In this document: positions 24,911-34,462 of the stretch, piece after piece | Position numbering within the stretch: the first letter of the stretch is position 1 | Layout of the letters: each line of letters opens with the position of its first letter | Source: Candidatus Thorarchaeota archaeon | Lineage (GTDB): Archaea; Asgardarchaeota; Thorarchaeia; Thorarchaeales; Thorarchaeaceae | Assembly (NCBI GenBank): GCA_004524595.1 | Contig: SDOA01000001.1 | Span: 18,616-82,615 of the forward strand | Length of the DNA: 64,000 nucleotides | Direction of reading: 5' to 3' | Made by a program: the position numbers and the translations under genes | Notes under the pieces: generated by a model | What the model was told of the DNA's origin: nothing | Database searches by the model: none | The model's input: the letters and a program-made list of their open reading frames with translations, nothing else

Positions 24911-25222
24911 CTATCCAGTCAACTCAATTTCAATATAGACTGAATCAGGAATTCTCACACGCATTATTTGGCGGATTGCTCTTTCATCGGCATCGATATC
25001 AATTAGCCGTTTATGAACTCGCATTTCCCATTTGTCCCATGACTCTGATCCCTGACCACAAGGGGTCTTTCGTGTGGGAATTACCATTCTCCGCGTTGGT
25101 AATGGAATTGGACCTGCCATTCGGACACCAGTTTTTCTAGTAATTCGTTTGATTTGATTACAGACTCCGTCTAAATGTTCGGTACTGGTGCTTGATAATC
25201 GTATTCTTGCTCTTTGAGTCAT
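24911..25222 (-). CDS. rps10: 30S ribosomal protein uS10
   Basis: Small-subunit protein in the head of the 30S. From ATG at 25222 it is 103 residues starting [21 protein letters not shown], the archaeal/eukaryotic uS10 form. It includes [22 protein letters not shown] and ends [14 protein letters not shown] longer frame to 25306 adds a non-homologous leader and is rejected. In many archaea uS10 follows EF1A; here EF1A is not adjacent. Confidence 0.95.
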   Translation of the reverse strand: MTQRARIRLSSTSTEHLDGVCNQIKRITRKTGVRMAGPIPLPTRRMVIPTRKTPCGQGSESWDKWEMRVHKRLIDIDADERAIRQIMRVRIPDSVYIEIELTG

Positions 25223-25359
25223 ATAATAATCACACTCGAAATTGTAAGGTGTCCAAGGGTACGAAAAGTGATTTGGATAAAAAGCTTGTCTTGTGAATGA
25301 ATTCAAAATTTCTGGAAAATGGTAATGTCCATAAGCCCAATTTTTACAAATAATCTAAT

Positions 25360-26166
25360 GTGTTAACATTGGAAAATATCGTTATCGTCAAACTAGGTGG
25401 ATCTGTGATAACCAAAAAGGACTCAACCCCACCTCAAGTCAATGAAGAACATCTTCACCGAATCGCAAGAGAACTCTCAACTTATGATGGAAAGCTTATT
25501 GTTGTCCTTGGTGGTGGTGCACATGGTCATCAAGCAGCACACAAATACGGTTTTGACAACTCAAAAACGCATCCAAATGAACTGATGCAAGGAATCCCTG
25601 AAATTCGCCATAATATGCTTCTTTTATCTATGAGGGTTGAAGAGATATTAAATGCAGAAGGCATACCTAGTGTTGTCTTTTCACCTTTCATGTCAGTAAC
25701 ACTAAAAGACAATATTATAGATGATTTCCCATTAGATATTATCAGATTCATTCTAAATAGCGGGTTAGTTCCAATAATACATGGAGATGTTTGTATTGAC
25801 AAATCTAAATCTGCTTCCATTTTAAGTGGAGATACAATTGCTACATATCTAGCAGTATCCTTGTCTGCCAGAACTGTATTGATTGGAACAAATGTGGATG
25901 GTGTGTTAGAATCTGATCCAAAATTAAATCCGAATGCTAAACATATCCCTATCATTAACAAGTTTAATCAAGGATTAATACTTGAGAAGACGGGCCCCTC
26001 CTCTACAACCGATGTCACTGGCGGGATGGTAAAGAAAATCAAAGAGCTTCTAACACTATCTAATCAGAATGTGGAAGTTGTAATCTTCAATCTCCTAGTG
26101 TCAGGAAGATTAGCCGATTTACTAAAGGGTAACCCTACTACATGTACAAGATTTGAATATAATTAA
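25360..26166 (+). CDS. Isopentenyl phosphate kinase
   Basis: Phosphorylates isopentenyl phosphate to IPP in the archaeal (modified) mevalonate pathway for membrane lipids. It is a 268-residue amino-acid-kinase fold: IVIVKLGGSVITKK (about 7-20), VLGGGAHGHQAAHKYG (about 49-64, carrying the active-site histidine of IPKs), HGDVCID and GTNVDGVLESDP (about 182). Start is GTG 25360 or TTG 25369, neither with a clear Shine-Dalgarno. Its 3' end overlaps the convergent ATPase gene by 4 bases. Confidence 0.88.
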   Translation: MLTLENIVIVKLGGSVITKKDSTPPQVNEEHLHRIARELSTYDGKLIVVLGGGAHGHQAAHKYGFDNSKTHPNELMQGIPEIRHNMLLLSMRVEEILNAEGIPSVVFSPFMSVTLKDNIIDDFPLDIIRFILNSGLVPIIHGDVCIDKSKSASILSGDTIATYLAVSLSARTVLIGTNVDGVLESDPKLNPNAKHIPIINKFNQGLILEKTGPSSTTDVTGGMVKKIKELLTLSNQNVEVVIFNLLVSGRLADLLKGNPTTCTRFEYN

Positions 26167-29100
26167 GTCACCAAGACTGAACTATTGTCTTCCATTGTTC
26201 TTACAACTAGATTGCCAGGAGTCACAACACTATCTTCCAAATACTCTGAAGCAGTAAGAATACAAACAACTCGATTAGATTTACAAGTTCTACAGGCAAC
26301 GTCACTATGCAAATTCAACAATGTACTCAGTTGCTGTTGATTTGGAAATATTACATAAGAAGTATTTCCAGCGCATATATCATAATAACCATGATTTCTA
26401 GATACTTTAGAATTATGTTTCTTCAGTTCTGCTTCTAACATAATCGTAGCTTTCTCTCTTAGTTCTTTCAAAATAGAGGAATTCACTATCCACAATCCTT
26501 GTTCAAGCCCAATAATTTTGTTTTCCTCATTAGCACGTAATGCAATTAGGACTTCATCAGCTAATAATTCCGTAAGTGCTCTTCTTCCTTCATCAATTGT
26601 TAGTGGTGCTGATCTCCCTTTTAGAGATTGTAAAGCCGTTGTTTCAATAAAATCGAGTAGGACTTCCCATCTTAACAGACCATTTGATAGATCTACAAAG
26701 TCCTGTATTAGTCCAAACCAAAGACGAATTTGTATTGCTCTACTTGTTGCTGGTCCAATATCATGTATTGCACCAATCAGTGAAATATCAGAATCTGTCT
26801 TATTTGTGTCTTCATGAGGCTGTTCTTGAAGCAGATTCTTTTTAGAAGAGAATCTACTATGATTTAGACTTTCTATCATTGAATCAAGTGAACTTGGAAA
26901 TGCAGAAACTACACTTACAGCATCGAATTCTTCAGATCTGTCTAAGAGTTCTCTGAGTTTAGCTGCTGCCACACTTCCTCTAACAATAACAAACAGTTCA
27001 GTAATATCATTACCAAGGATTCCCATATAATGTCGTATTTTAGCAACTGTTGATTCCATAGATGATGCTTTGAGATTTTGGGGAAGAACAATTACAGCTT
27101 TATCTTCAACAATAATATCTGGCCACTCAGGTTGTCGATTATCAGAAGTTGTTTCATCAGGTACAATCTCAAGTTTTTCTGTTATATATTCAATAATTAC
27201 TTTGCGAATTGTTTCTAATCCGTTATCAGGAAGAGTAAATACAAACCCTCCCTGAACTAAGGAAAGTGCTTCTCTATCTATAGTACCTAATGAAACTAGG
27301 TCTCTGATTACTTCAGAAATATCATCTTCCGTTACTGTAGAATCAAGAGAACACAATATGTTTCGTATTTGTAGCTCTGTTGCCATTCCAGCAGAAGCTA
27401 AGTATGCAACAACATGACTTCCAAACTTCCCTACTCTATTAAACACAACAGTCTGAGATTCAGCTTTAGATACTCTAGGAGTTATCTCTGTTTGTGATTC
27501 TTCTGCACTAGACGCATCCTCAATAAACTGATCATCGGGCTGTAAATCTGTCTTCTCTTGTGAATCTATGGTTTCTTCAAAAGCAACATGCCCTCTAGAA
27601 ATATGATCTTTCACAACTTTATCAATAAATGGCCTCGTAACAACCTCAAAAGTTTCTGCGTCAGGAATTGTGACTAATGCTCTACCTCTTTTTATACTCC
27701 TAAGATAGGTTTCCTGTATGGAATCTAATGAAAGAAACTTGCCTCCAATTTCACTATCATAAGGTAATCGGAAAATAATCTTTGTTGCTGTATTTGCTAA
27801 AATATTGGATGAAATATTTGGGCGTGTAGACACAACTATTACACCCTGTCCAGTAGCACGTTGTAATAGAACCATTGATTCTCCAGTAGATACATCTGCA
27901 GACGAGTTTTTCGAATAGCTCTCAGGTACTAGATTGTTAGCTTCTTCAAGGACAACAACATGTTCCAAACCCGGAACAACACCTCTTCTCATTGCATATT
28001 CAAAAATCCGTTTGGCGATAAGGTTGTAAAGAATACGTGCAGAATCCATTCCTCCTGCTCTTGCAACATAACTTAAATCAAAAATAACACGTTTAGATAA
28101 CAAACTAGAGATCTTGATCGTATCAGAACCTCCACTGAGGATATGACATAGAGGGTCTTGAAAGATAATTTGAAGCCTGTTAAGTAATGCATCTCTTGTC
28201 ATTTGACCGATACGATCTTCTGCAGACAGTTCGTTAATAATTTCTATTAATGTATGAATTGAATTTCCTTTGTCTAATGATTTTCCAAGTTCTAATACTG
28301 ATTCTCTTAATAACCTCTCCATTGCCGGAGAAAGTTCAGAGGAATCTCCCCTTTCCTTCAGAAGTTCTCTTAACATAATAAATGTTGAATAAGCACTTCC
28401 ATCTGAACTATCAATTTCTGAATCCATTAGACTGATTTTGAAAGATTTATCGAGTCCTGGTTTTAAAATCAAAACTTCATTTTGAATCTGATTTATCATC
28501 TTTTCATATTCTGACCCTTTAACATCAAAAATCCACCAAGGAATATCTGTTTTATTACTAAGCTGAACAATTATATTTTTCACAAGAGTTGTTTTGCCAG
28601 TACCAGTAGCACCTAGTATTGCAACATGTTCTCTTAACCACTCTATTTTCAATCCAGCCGTTGAAAAAGGTCTTCCTTCAAAAATGGTATCACCTATAAG
28701 TAAATCATCGCCCAATAATTCATGTGACGGAACTGGAAAAATAGGAAGTGGTTCAGGTCCAATTATTGGCAATTTTTTAACTGGGGTGTTCACAAATGCA
28801 ACGAGCCGACTCACATGAATTCTTTGTTTTTTGAAGTGTTTTCTTATTAGCAATTTCAAAAGATGGTTTTTTGATATCTTCTTAAATTCCAATTTGATTG
28901 ATTCCTGTCCCCCCCAAATTGATTGTACTATTCCACTAACGCCTTCTTTTATTGAATCCTTTGTGAATGAAGAATTCGTCTTGATGATAAAATATACACT
29001 CGAATCAAACCATCCTAAATCATCCTGAATTTCCTCGTATTGTACAATCAATTGCTTCTTTAGTGCATGATCTTTCAATGATTCTTCTTTTCGTTTTTCT

Positions 29101-29990
29101 TTCGACTGTATCGTTCTCCATTTTCCTTCAAGTCTTCTTCTCTCTCTTCCTGGTTTAGCTGCAGAAAAAATGCATGACATACTTGTGGAATATCCTTGTT
29201 TCATAATTGTGGATATAAAAGTGCCAACTTGGGATGCCTCTGGAAGAGGATGGACTCTAGGAACACCACGTAAAGTCATGAGAATTACATCTTCAGTATC
29301 TATGTATTCTAATTCATCTAGTTCTGATATTGAGCAACCAATAGAAGACCCAATAACACTCATTAATTCACTATCTTCAAGTACACGTAAATCAATCATA
29401 TTAAGAGACGCAAGTAAAATTGCTTCGATTCTTGTTGCTTCTCTTCTCAGGGTTTCTTTAATAAGCCCTGGACTCTTGCCTTGGATATTGATGAAAAACC
29501 GCAGAAATGGCTGTCCTTCAAAAGCTCCTCCCTCATATATCATATTTACCGATTTGTCCAATCCTGCTCGTATTGCTAATAACATTGAAGCATTATACTT
29601 TGGAATACCACTATCGTCAATATTTATGGATCCTGATGTTGAAGTTATCTCAAGGCAACTAATACCTGTTACTCGATTATTGATAACTACGAAAAGCGTA
29701 TCATTATCAATAAGAAATCTATAGTTTCTATGATTCATCTGTATTCTATTTAATAAAAATCCCGATAAAATGGGAATTATACAAATGAGATACTCGATAA
29801 TAATCTTAAATGGGATAATTGGATATGTAACTATTCTGTAAAGAGGCAATAAATATACCATAGTGAAATAAATGAAAGTGGTAGCAGTTGATATATACCA
29901 AATTCTACTTAGATACATAATCGCTTTATTTTTCGCTCGACTGGTTTTATCCTCTTTTTCATCTTTGTCAAGAAACGTATAGAATGACAT
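26163..29990 (-). CDS. Giant membrane-anchored HerA/VirB4-like ATPase
   Basis: 1275 residues. Two membrane helices near the N-terminus (about 30-55 and 62-82) anchor it. An uncharacterised region (about 100-430) follows, then a HerA/FtsK-type motor: Walker A VAILGATGTGKTTLVKN near 463 and Walker B HVVVLEEANNLVP near 677, with the downstream FRLPYDSEIGGKF segment. The C-terminal 450 residues are helical and wHTH-like, ending in a CRTCKSNRVVC cluster near 1233. This size and anchoring suit a pilus/secretion or DNA/protein translocation motor rather than the repair HerA at 62.8 kb. Neighbouring surface proteins and a TadA-like ATPase support that, by context only. Confidence 0.75.
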   Translation of the reverse strand: MSFYTFLDKDEKEDKTSRAKNKAIMYLSRIWYISTATTFIYFTMVYLLPLYRIVTYPIIPFKIIIEYLICIIPILSGFLLNRIQMNHRNYRFLIDNDTLFVVINNRVTGISCLEITSTSGSINIDDSGIPKYNASMLLAIRAGLDKSVNMIYEGGAFEGQPFLRFFINIQGKSPGLIKETLRREATRIEAILLASLNMIDLRVLEDSELMSVIGSSIGCSISELDELEYIDTEDVILMTLRGVPRVHPLPEASQVGTFISTIMKQGYSTSMSCIFSAAKPGRERRRLEGKWRTIQSKEKRKEESLKDHALKKQLIVQYEEIQDDLGWFDSSVYFIIKTNSSFTKDSIKEGVSGIVQSIWGGQESIKLEFKKISKNHLLKLLIRKHFKKQRIHVSRLVAFVNTPVKKLPIIGPEPLPIFPVPSHELLGDDLLIGDTIFEGRPFSTAGLKIEWLREHVAILGATGTGKTTLVKNIIVQLSNKTDIPWWIFDVKGSEYEKMINQIQNEVLILKPGLDKSFKISLMDSEIDSSDGSAYSTFIMLRELLKERGDSSELSPAMERLLRESVLELGKSLDKGNSIHTLIEIINELSAEDRIGQMTRDALLNRLQIIFQDPLCHILSGGSDTIKISSLLSKRVIFDLSYVARAGGMDSARILYNLIAKRIFEYAMRRGVVPGLEHVVVLEEANNLVPESYSKNSSADVSTGESMVLLQRATGQGVIVVSTRPNISSNILANTATKIIFRLPYDSEIGGKFLSLDSIQETYLRSIKRGRALVTIPDAETFEVVTRPFIDKVVKDHISRGHVAFEETIDSQEKTDLQPDDQFIEDASSAEESQTEITPRVSKAESQTVVFNRVGKFGSHVVAYLASAGMATELQIRNILCSLDSTVTEDDISEVIRDLVSLGTIDREALSLVQGGFVFTLPDNGLETIRKVIIEYITEKLEIVPDETTSDNRQPEWPDIIVEDKAVIVLPQNLKASSMESTVAKIRHYMGILGNDITELFVIVRGSVAAAKLRELLDRSEEFDAVSVVSAFPSSLDSMIESLNHSRFSSKKNLLQEQPHEDTNKTDSDISLIGAIHDIGPATSRAIQIRLWFGLIQDFVDLSNGLLRWEVLLDFIETTALQSLKGRSAPLTIDEGRRALTELLADEVLIALRANEENKIIGLEQGLWIVNSSILKELREKATIMLEAELKKHNSKVSRNHGYYDICAGNTSYVIFPNQQQLSTLLNLHSDVACRTCKSNRVVCILTASEYLEDSVVTPGNLVVRTMEDNSSVLVT

Positions 29991-30272
29991 CTATCATTCT
30001 CCCTCAATCTTTAATCCTTTTTTTGAGTATCACGTTGTTAGAACCGAACCATTGTGTCAGATTTTAACATAAGAACTCCCCCAATATTCACTTGCAACGA
30101 AATCCAATAGGAGATTAAAAACTCACGTCCTAATTGAAAATTGACCCATCAATAACAAATGTAGTATCTCATTAGTGAGTGTGATTTTGAATGATTACTC
30201 GATTAACATTCAATGCAACAACAAAGAATCTGATAATCGCTCCTAAAAAAAAGATTCAAAGGAGGAATTCTG

Positions 30273-32228
30273 GTGAAATTCGCACCATTAGGATTTGTAA
30301 TATTAGTTAGCACAGTACTAACAATCCTGTTTCTAGTTTCATCTGCCCCCTCTGTGGAAGCACAAAGTGAAAATGTTGGAATTCGCGGTGACCATGTGAC
30401 CATATCTGCAACACTCCTCCAAAATGGAACATATGGAATACCTGTTCCCAACCAAGTGATAGAGTTCTATGATCAGACACAAAATCTCTTTCTTAATAAT
30501 GGAACAACAAATCATGTTGGAGTTGCATCAATTGAATGGAATATTCCTCTTGATTACCCGTTAGGTCCCACGATTCTCAATGCTACCTATAGAGGAAATG
30601 AATCACTATTCTTATCCCCATCCTGTCAGTTGGTGACAATTACTATTCTATCATCTACTCGTCTCACAATTGAATATGAGCAAGGGGTTCTAGCTCCTGA
30701 AGACTTCTTATCAATTGAAGCATTAATCCTCGATGATTCTTTAAATCCAATACAATATGATAGAGTGTCGGTTTATTGTGATAATGTATTGCTTGCAACA
30801 ACAATAACTGATATCTCAGGAAGGGCGTTATTTTCTATTCATTGTAATGATTCTTGGAGCATTCTCGGTGAAAATACTGTTACCGTTATTTATGAACAAG
30901 ATTTGGAGAACTATCATTCAAGAGCAGAAGCATTATTTACTATTGAGATACGACAAGTAAGCTCACAAATTTTCATAGAGCCATTCCCGGATAAGCTAAT
31001 TCTTTGTGATGAACTTGATATTGATATTGTCCTTTCTGAAACTGCGGGAGGGATATCTGCAGAACTTGAAATTTTCCTCGATGGAAACCTAATGACAACC
31101 ATAATTACAGACAACTATGGAAATGCTGTTCTCAATCTAGATATTGACGAACGATTTTCTCTAGGTTCACATATTATTCAAATCAAATATAGCGGAAATA
31201 ATCGGTATCAAGAATCAATAGAAAACATTCATTTTGATGTTACCAGTTTTGTATTCATAAACTACGTAATAAGCCAACCTGTAATTATCAACTATCGTAA
31301 TGAATTTAGAGTTGAAGTTTATGATATGTTAAGTCGTTCTGTTAATGGTACAATATATCTCATAGATCACACAAATGGAAACATCACAAGTAATAGCATT
31401 ACAAGAGATTCGACGGAGTTACTAATCCCATTTCAACCAACTGGTCCTATTGGTCTACATAATTTAAGTATAGAACTTGAAAACCTGTTCATTCTCAATG
31501 GAAGCAAATTTTTTAGTCTAGTAGTTTGGTCCCTTCCCACAATTGAAATTTTGAACACCAATATATTTCATTATGCTTCTCCACATCAAGAAATCATCTT
31601 TCTGATTCATTTGACTGATTTCCTTGGAAATGCCAGCTTCAAAGATATCCAGTTACTTCTTGATAACAAAGTTGTTTTATCATCTCTAACAGATGAAAAT
31701 GGTAAAGCTGTTCTTACGACAGATACGCCATATGAAGAGGGAACATACAACTACTCGATATTTTGTCCAGAAAACATCAGTAGGTACGAGTTAGATACTA
31801 AACTTGATTATCAACTTATTGTAAATAAACAGATTCCTACAGTTCTAAATCTATATCACTATGAAATTATTCCACCACTTCAAATAATTCTAATCAAAGG
31901 TCAAATAATATGTCTTAACGGTTCACTATTAGAGGGTATCAATGTCAAACTTAGATGGTTATCAACTGAAGAATTTTCCACTACACAAGAACGCGGTGAG
32001 GTTACATTACGACTATCAATTCCAAATATCAGTGGAAACTATTCTCTATACTATGAAATTGGACCAACCCCTAATCTTACAAATTCCTCTGGAACAATTA
32101 ATCTCTTTATAGACCATGTATCAATTCTTGCATCCCAAGGTGTTGGTATTGGTGGATTTGTTGTTGCTCTTACAGTTTCTTCTACTCTCTTCATGATACC
32201 AATTATTCGAAAAAGATATCCGATGTAA
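30273..32228 (+). CDS. Secreted Ig-like/beta-sandwich surface protein with C-terminal anchor
   Basis: 651 residues. A Sec signal peptide (MKFAPLGFVILVSTVLTILF ... SVEAQS, cleavage about 32) is followed by some six beta-sandwich repeats with recurring patterns such as DNYGNAVLNLDI, DENGKAVLTTD and SGRALFSI, typical of bacterial/archaeal Ig-like (invasin or CARDB-type) domains. It carries many N-glycosylation sequons. One C-terminal membrane helix (about 620-643) and a basic RKRYPM tail complete it. A GGAGG precedes the GTG start. It is an exported, membrane-tethered protein, perhaps an adhesin or S-layer associate. Confidence 0.7.
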   Translation: MKFAPLGFVILVSTVLTILFLVSSAPSVEAQSENVGIRGDHVTISATLLQNGTYGIPVPNQVIEFYDQTQNLFLNNGTTNHVGVASIEWNIPLDYPLGPTILNATYRGNESLFLSPSCQLVTITILSSTRLTIEYEQGVLAPEDFLSIEALILDDSLNPIQYDRVSVYCDNVLLATTITDISGRALFSIHCNDSWSILGENTVTVIYEQDLENYHSRAEALFTIEIRQVSSQIFIEPFPDKLILCDELDIDIVLSETAGGISAELEIFLDGNLMTTIITDNYGNAVLNLDIDERFSLGSHIIQIKYSGNNRYQESIENIHFDVTSFVFINYVISQPVIINYRNEFRVEVYDMLSRSVNGTIYLIDHTNGNITSNSITRDSTELLIPFQPTGPIGLHNLSIELENLFILNGSKFFSLVVWSLPTIEILNTNIFHYASPHQEIIFLIHLTDFLGNASFKDIQLLLDNKVVLSSLTDENGKAVLTTDTPYEEGTYNYSIFCPENISRYELDTKLDYQLIVNKQIPTVLNLYHYEIIPPLQIILIKGQIICLNGSLLEGINVKLRWLSTEEFSTTQERGEVTLRLSIPNISGNYSLYYEIGPTPNLTNSSGTINLFIDHVSILASQGVGIGGFVVALTVSSTLFMIPIIRKRYPM

Positions 32229-32238
32229 GAAATCAAAT

Positions 32239-32349
32239 TGGTGCTCCGGCCGGGATTTGAACCCGGGTCGGGGGATCGAGAGTCCCCCATGCTGGGCCGG
32301 ACTACAATCGGTGCTATTGCAAATATGAACTACAATAGTCTACCGGAGC
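32239..32349 (-). tRNA. tRNA-Glu (CTC) with a D-arm intron
   Basis: Acceptor GCTCCGG pairs with CCGGAGC, followed by encoded ACCA. The T-arm is CCGGG-TTCAAAT-CCCGG. The anticodon loop CTCTCGA gives CTC. After the first ten nucleotides (GCTCCGGTAG) a 33-nt insert (plus-strand 32307-32339) interrupts the D-arm. Removing it restores TAGTGTAGTCCGGCC, the standard archaeal tRNA-Glu D-arm. The insert shows a bulge-helix-bulge: central helix CGGT/ACCG, bulges AGA and ATT, inner hairpin CTATTG/CAATAG. Intron position 10/11 is non-canonical. Mature length 78 with CCA. Confidence 0.9.
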
Positions 32350-32443
32350 TCGAGTATGCCAGCCCGGAGCGCGAGAGGCTTGCATCTCCCACTACAAATA
32401 AGGCTTTCCCCCTCCATATAACTACCATAAACGATTCTATGAA

Positions 32444-32650
32444 CTAAGGCGTACCAAATAATTGTGTTAAATTACTCCAACTATCCTGAAGAAGTTGTAA
32501 GAGCCCTCCAACAACATCTTGAGCCCATCCTGTAGCTTGAAGAATCACAGCAATCACAATCGATACAGTAACAACTGCTAAACCTAAGAGTAGACTTTCT
32601 TCTACTAATGGACCACCTTGTTCATCTTGTACTAAATTTCTCTCATCCAT
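32444..32650 (-). CDS. Small single-helix pilin-like protein
   Basis: 68 residues from ATG 32650, chosen because AAGGTG lies just upstream. A short charged leader MDERNLVQDEQGG is followed by PLVEESLLLGLAVVTVSIVIAVILQ, a hydrophobic helix with an acidic residue near its start, and an amphipathic tail LLQLLQDSWSNLTQLFG. The leader-Gly-Gly plus acidic-helix pattern resembles type IV/Flp-type pilins, but there is no exact class III peptidase motif. The next gene on the same strand is a TadA-like ATPase. The pilin call is tentative. Confidence 0.5.
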   Translation of the reverse strand: MDERNLVQDEQGGPLVEESLLLGLAVVTVSIVIAVILQATGWAQDVVGGLLQLLQDSWSNLTQLFGTP

Positions 32651-32740
32651 GGAGTTACACCTTGAATTCAATTCAGCTTGAGATAATTTAAACTCCTAAA
32701 GGAATAATATAAGATTGAAATTTTGGCATTCAACTAATTT

Positions 32741-34420
32741 CTAAGCGATAAACTTCATAGGATGTCCTTGAATCCATAATCTTTCTAGAATCGTTTCAAA
32801 GTCAATATGTTTTTCATTATTTTGTAAAATCCTAACCAATAATTTAATCACATTCTCGGGATCTTCAATTCCATTATTCTTTGCATGTATTGAAAAAGCA
32901 CCATCTTTTGCTAGTCTATATCTTGTATTGGTTTCACTTTCGTATATAGTATTAATGCCCAGAAATGTCAATACACCATCTTGTACTCCTTTTCGTATTT
33001 CAGTAATTTCTTTTATATGTCGTCGTGATTCACCAGGCTTTGGCCTTTCTAATGTGATGATTAAATCCATTAATCCAAGACTGGTACGATTAATTCCGTG
33101 GTTCGTAATCCATCTGGACACAAGACCCGCTGCTGAGTCACCATGACATGTCTGCAATGAATGTAATCCTGCTGCTATTGCCTGAAACAAAGCTCTACTG
33201 TGTTCTTCTGTCTGTATCTCACCAAGAATCACATAATCTGGGGATCTATGAAGACATTTTACAATCTCTTCACTTTTGCTCAGTCTACTTTGCTGTTCAT
33301 CAATTGGATCAACCTGTAATCGTACTTGATGATGATTGTATAGTTTTCTACTTTCAATTGTATCTTCAATGTAGACCTTTCGCCAAAATCGAGGAGTAGC
33401 CATATCCAACGCATTTAAGATAGTAGTTTTTCCTGTACTAGGACCTCCTGTTATAGTAATATTAAATCTGCAAGCTAATGCAAGCAATAGTAGAGCCGCA
33501 GCTTCGTATGTCATAGTATCATTTTCAATAAGGTCGCGAATCAAGTAAGGTTTCTTTTTAGCTCTTCGTATTTCGAGATGTAAACCATCAACACTTAGAG
33601 GTGGTATACTGATCGAGAGCCGTAAATTTGTGTTAAATAAATCCAAATCCATCTTTAGAGATGGATTACTTCTATCCAAATGCAAATTGCTTTCGAATCG
33701 AACAAATGTAATAATACGCGGAACCTCTGAATTACTAAAACTGATTGATGTAGTACATCTACCCATTTTTTGATGATCGAAATATATATTGGTTCCAGGA
33801 CCATCAAAATACACTTCTTCGGTTAATTCATCCAATAAAATCGGATAAAGAGATCCTAGGATATGTGATTTATGCGCAACGACTTGCGCCAATCGTGTCC
33901 TTGTGATATCATTGATTTCAGGTATTTGCCTTTGAATATAATTCGAGATAATTTTCGAAATATCATCTAGTTTCTTATTTGTCACTTTCCTTGTCGGCGT
34001 CATTGAACCTATGATTTTTCTTGATTCCTTGGCAAGGCTGTTTAGGAGTGAAAACTCTAGTGCCGTCTTTATTATAGGCAAATATTCACATCTAGCATGA
34101 TAATCACTATGTCTGAAAAATAAAGAAACATACGGTTCAACAGGATATATTTCAATGAGATTTTCTAAATCCTCAAATAACTCATTTCCTACCCCGATAA
34201 AAATCGAGTCCCAGCCATCTGAATACCATGGGGGTTCATTTACCGGGAAACTGTTTCTATGACTAATATGTAACAATCCGCGCTGTTTCTCTACAAGAAT
34301 TATAGGTCCTACAGGTTCTATTCTCTTTGTAGTAAGACTCTTGCACAAAGCTTCTTTTCGATTCGGGCAATCATCACAACGGTTTGGAGAACAGTAAATA
34401 ACTTGGATATTTTGATTCAT
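32741..34420 (-). CDS. Type II/IV secretion system ATPase (TadA/CpaF/VirB11-like)
   Basis: 559 residues. The C-terminal motor (about 290-480) has Walker A ITGGPSTGKTTILNAL near 322, Asp-box region YIEDTIES, and Walker B VILGEIQTEEHSRALFQAI near 392 with the His box LHSLQTCHGDSA. The N-terminal domain (about 80-280) is the usual secretion-ATPase ring domain. A distinctive N-terminus CSPNRCDDCPNRKEALC puts four cysteines in 17 residues, a possible zinc or Fe-S site. It probably powers assembly of a pilus-like structure with the pilin-like gene beside it; the TadC membrane platform is not seen nearby. Confidence 0.85.
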   Translation of the reverse strand: MNQNIQVIYCSPNRCDDCPNRKEALCKSLTTKRIEPVGPIILVEKQRGLLHISHRNSFPVNEPPWYSDGWDSIFIGVGNELFEDLENLIEIYPVEPYVSLFFRHSDYHARCEYLPIIKTALEFSLLNSLAKESRKIIGSMTPTRKVTNKKLDDISKIISNYIQRQIPEINDITRTRLAQVVAHKSHILGSLYPILLDELTEEVYFDGPGTNIYFDHQKMGRCTTSISFSNSEVPRIITFVRFESNLHLDRSNPSLKMDLDLFNTNLRLSISIPPLSVDGLHLEIRRAKKKPYLIRDLIENDTMTYEAAALLLLALACRFNITITGGPSTGKTTILNALDMATPRFWRKVYIEDTIESRKLYNHHQVRLQVDPIDEQQSRLSKSEEIVKCLHRSPDYVILGEIQTEEHSRALFQAIAAGLHSLQTCHGDSAAGLVSRWITNHGINRTSLGLMDLIITLERPKPGESRRHIKEITEIRKGVQDGVLTFLGINTIYESETNTRYRLAKDGAFSIHAKNNGIEDPENVIKLLVRILQNNEKHIDFETILERLWIQGHPMKFIA

Positions 34421-34462
34421 TACCTAATACTTCCGTTCCATCTAATATTAGTCAAAGATTAT

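Noticed and set aside
25223..25306. Longer frame for uS10
   Set aside because: The extra 28 residues are unlike any uS10, whose conserved start is the ATG at 25222.
26163..29990. Reading the giant ATPase as the NurA-partner HerA
   Set aside because: It has N-terminal membrane helices and long extra domains, and a normal HerA follows nurA at 62.8 kb.
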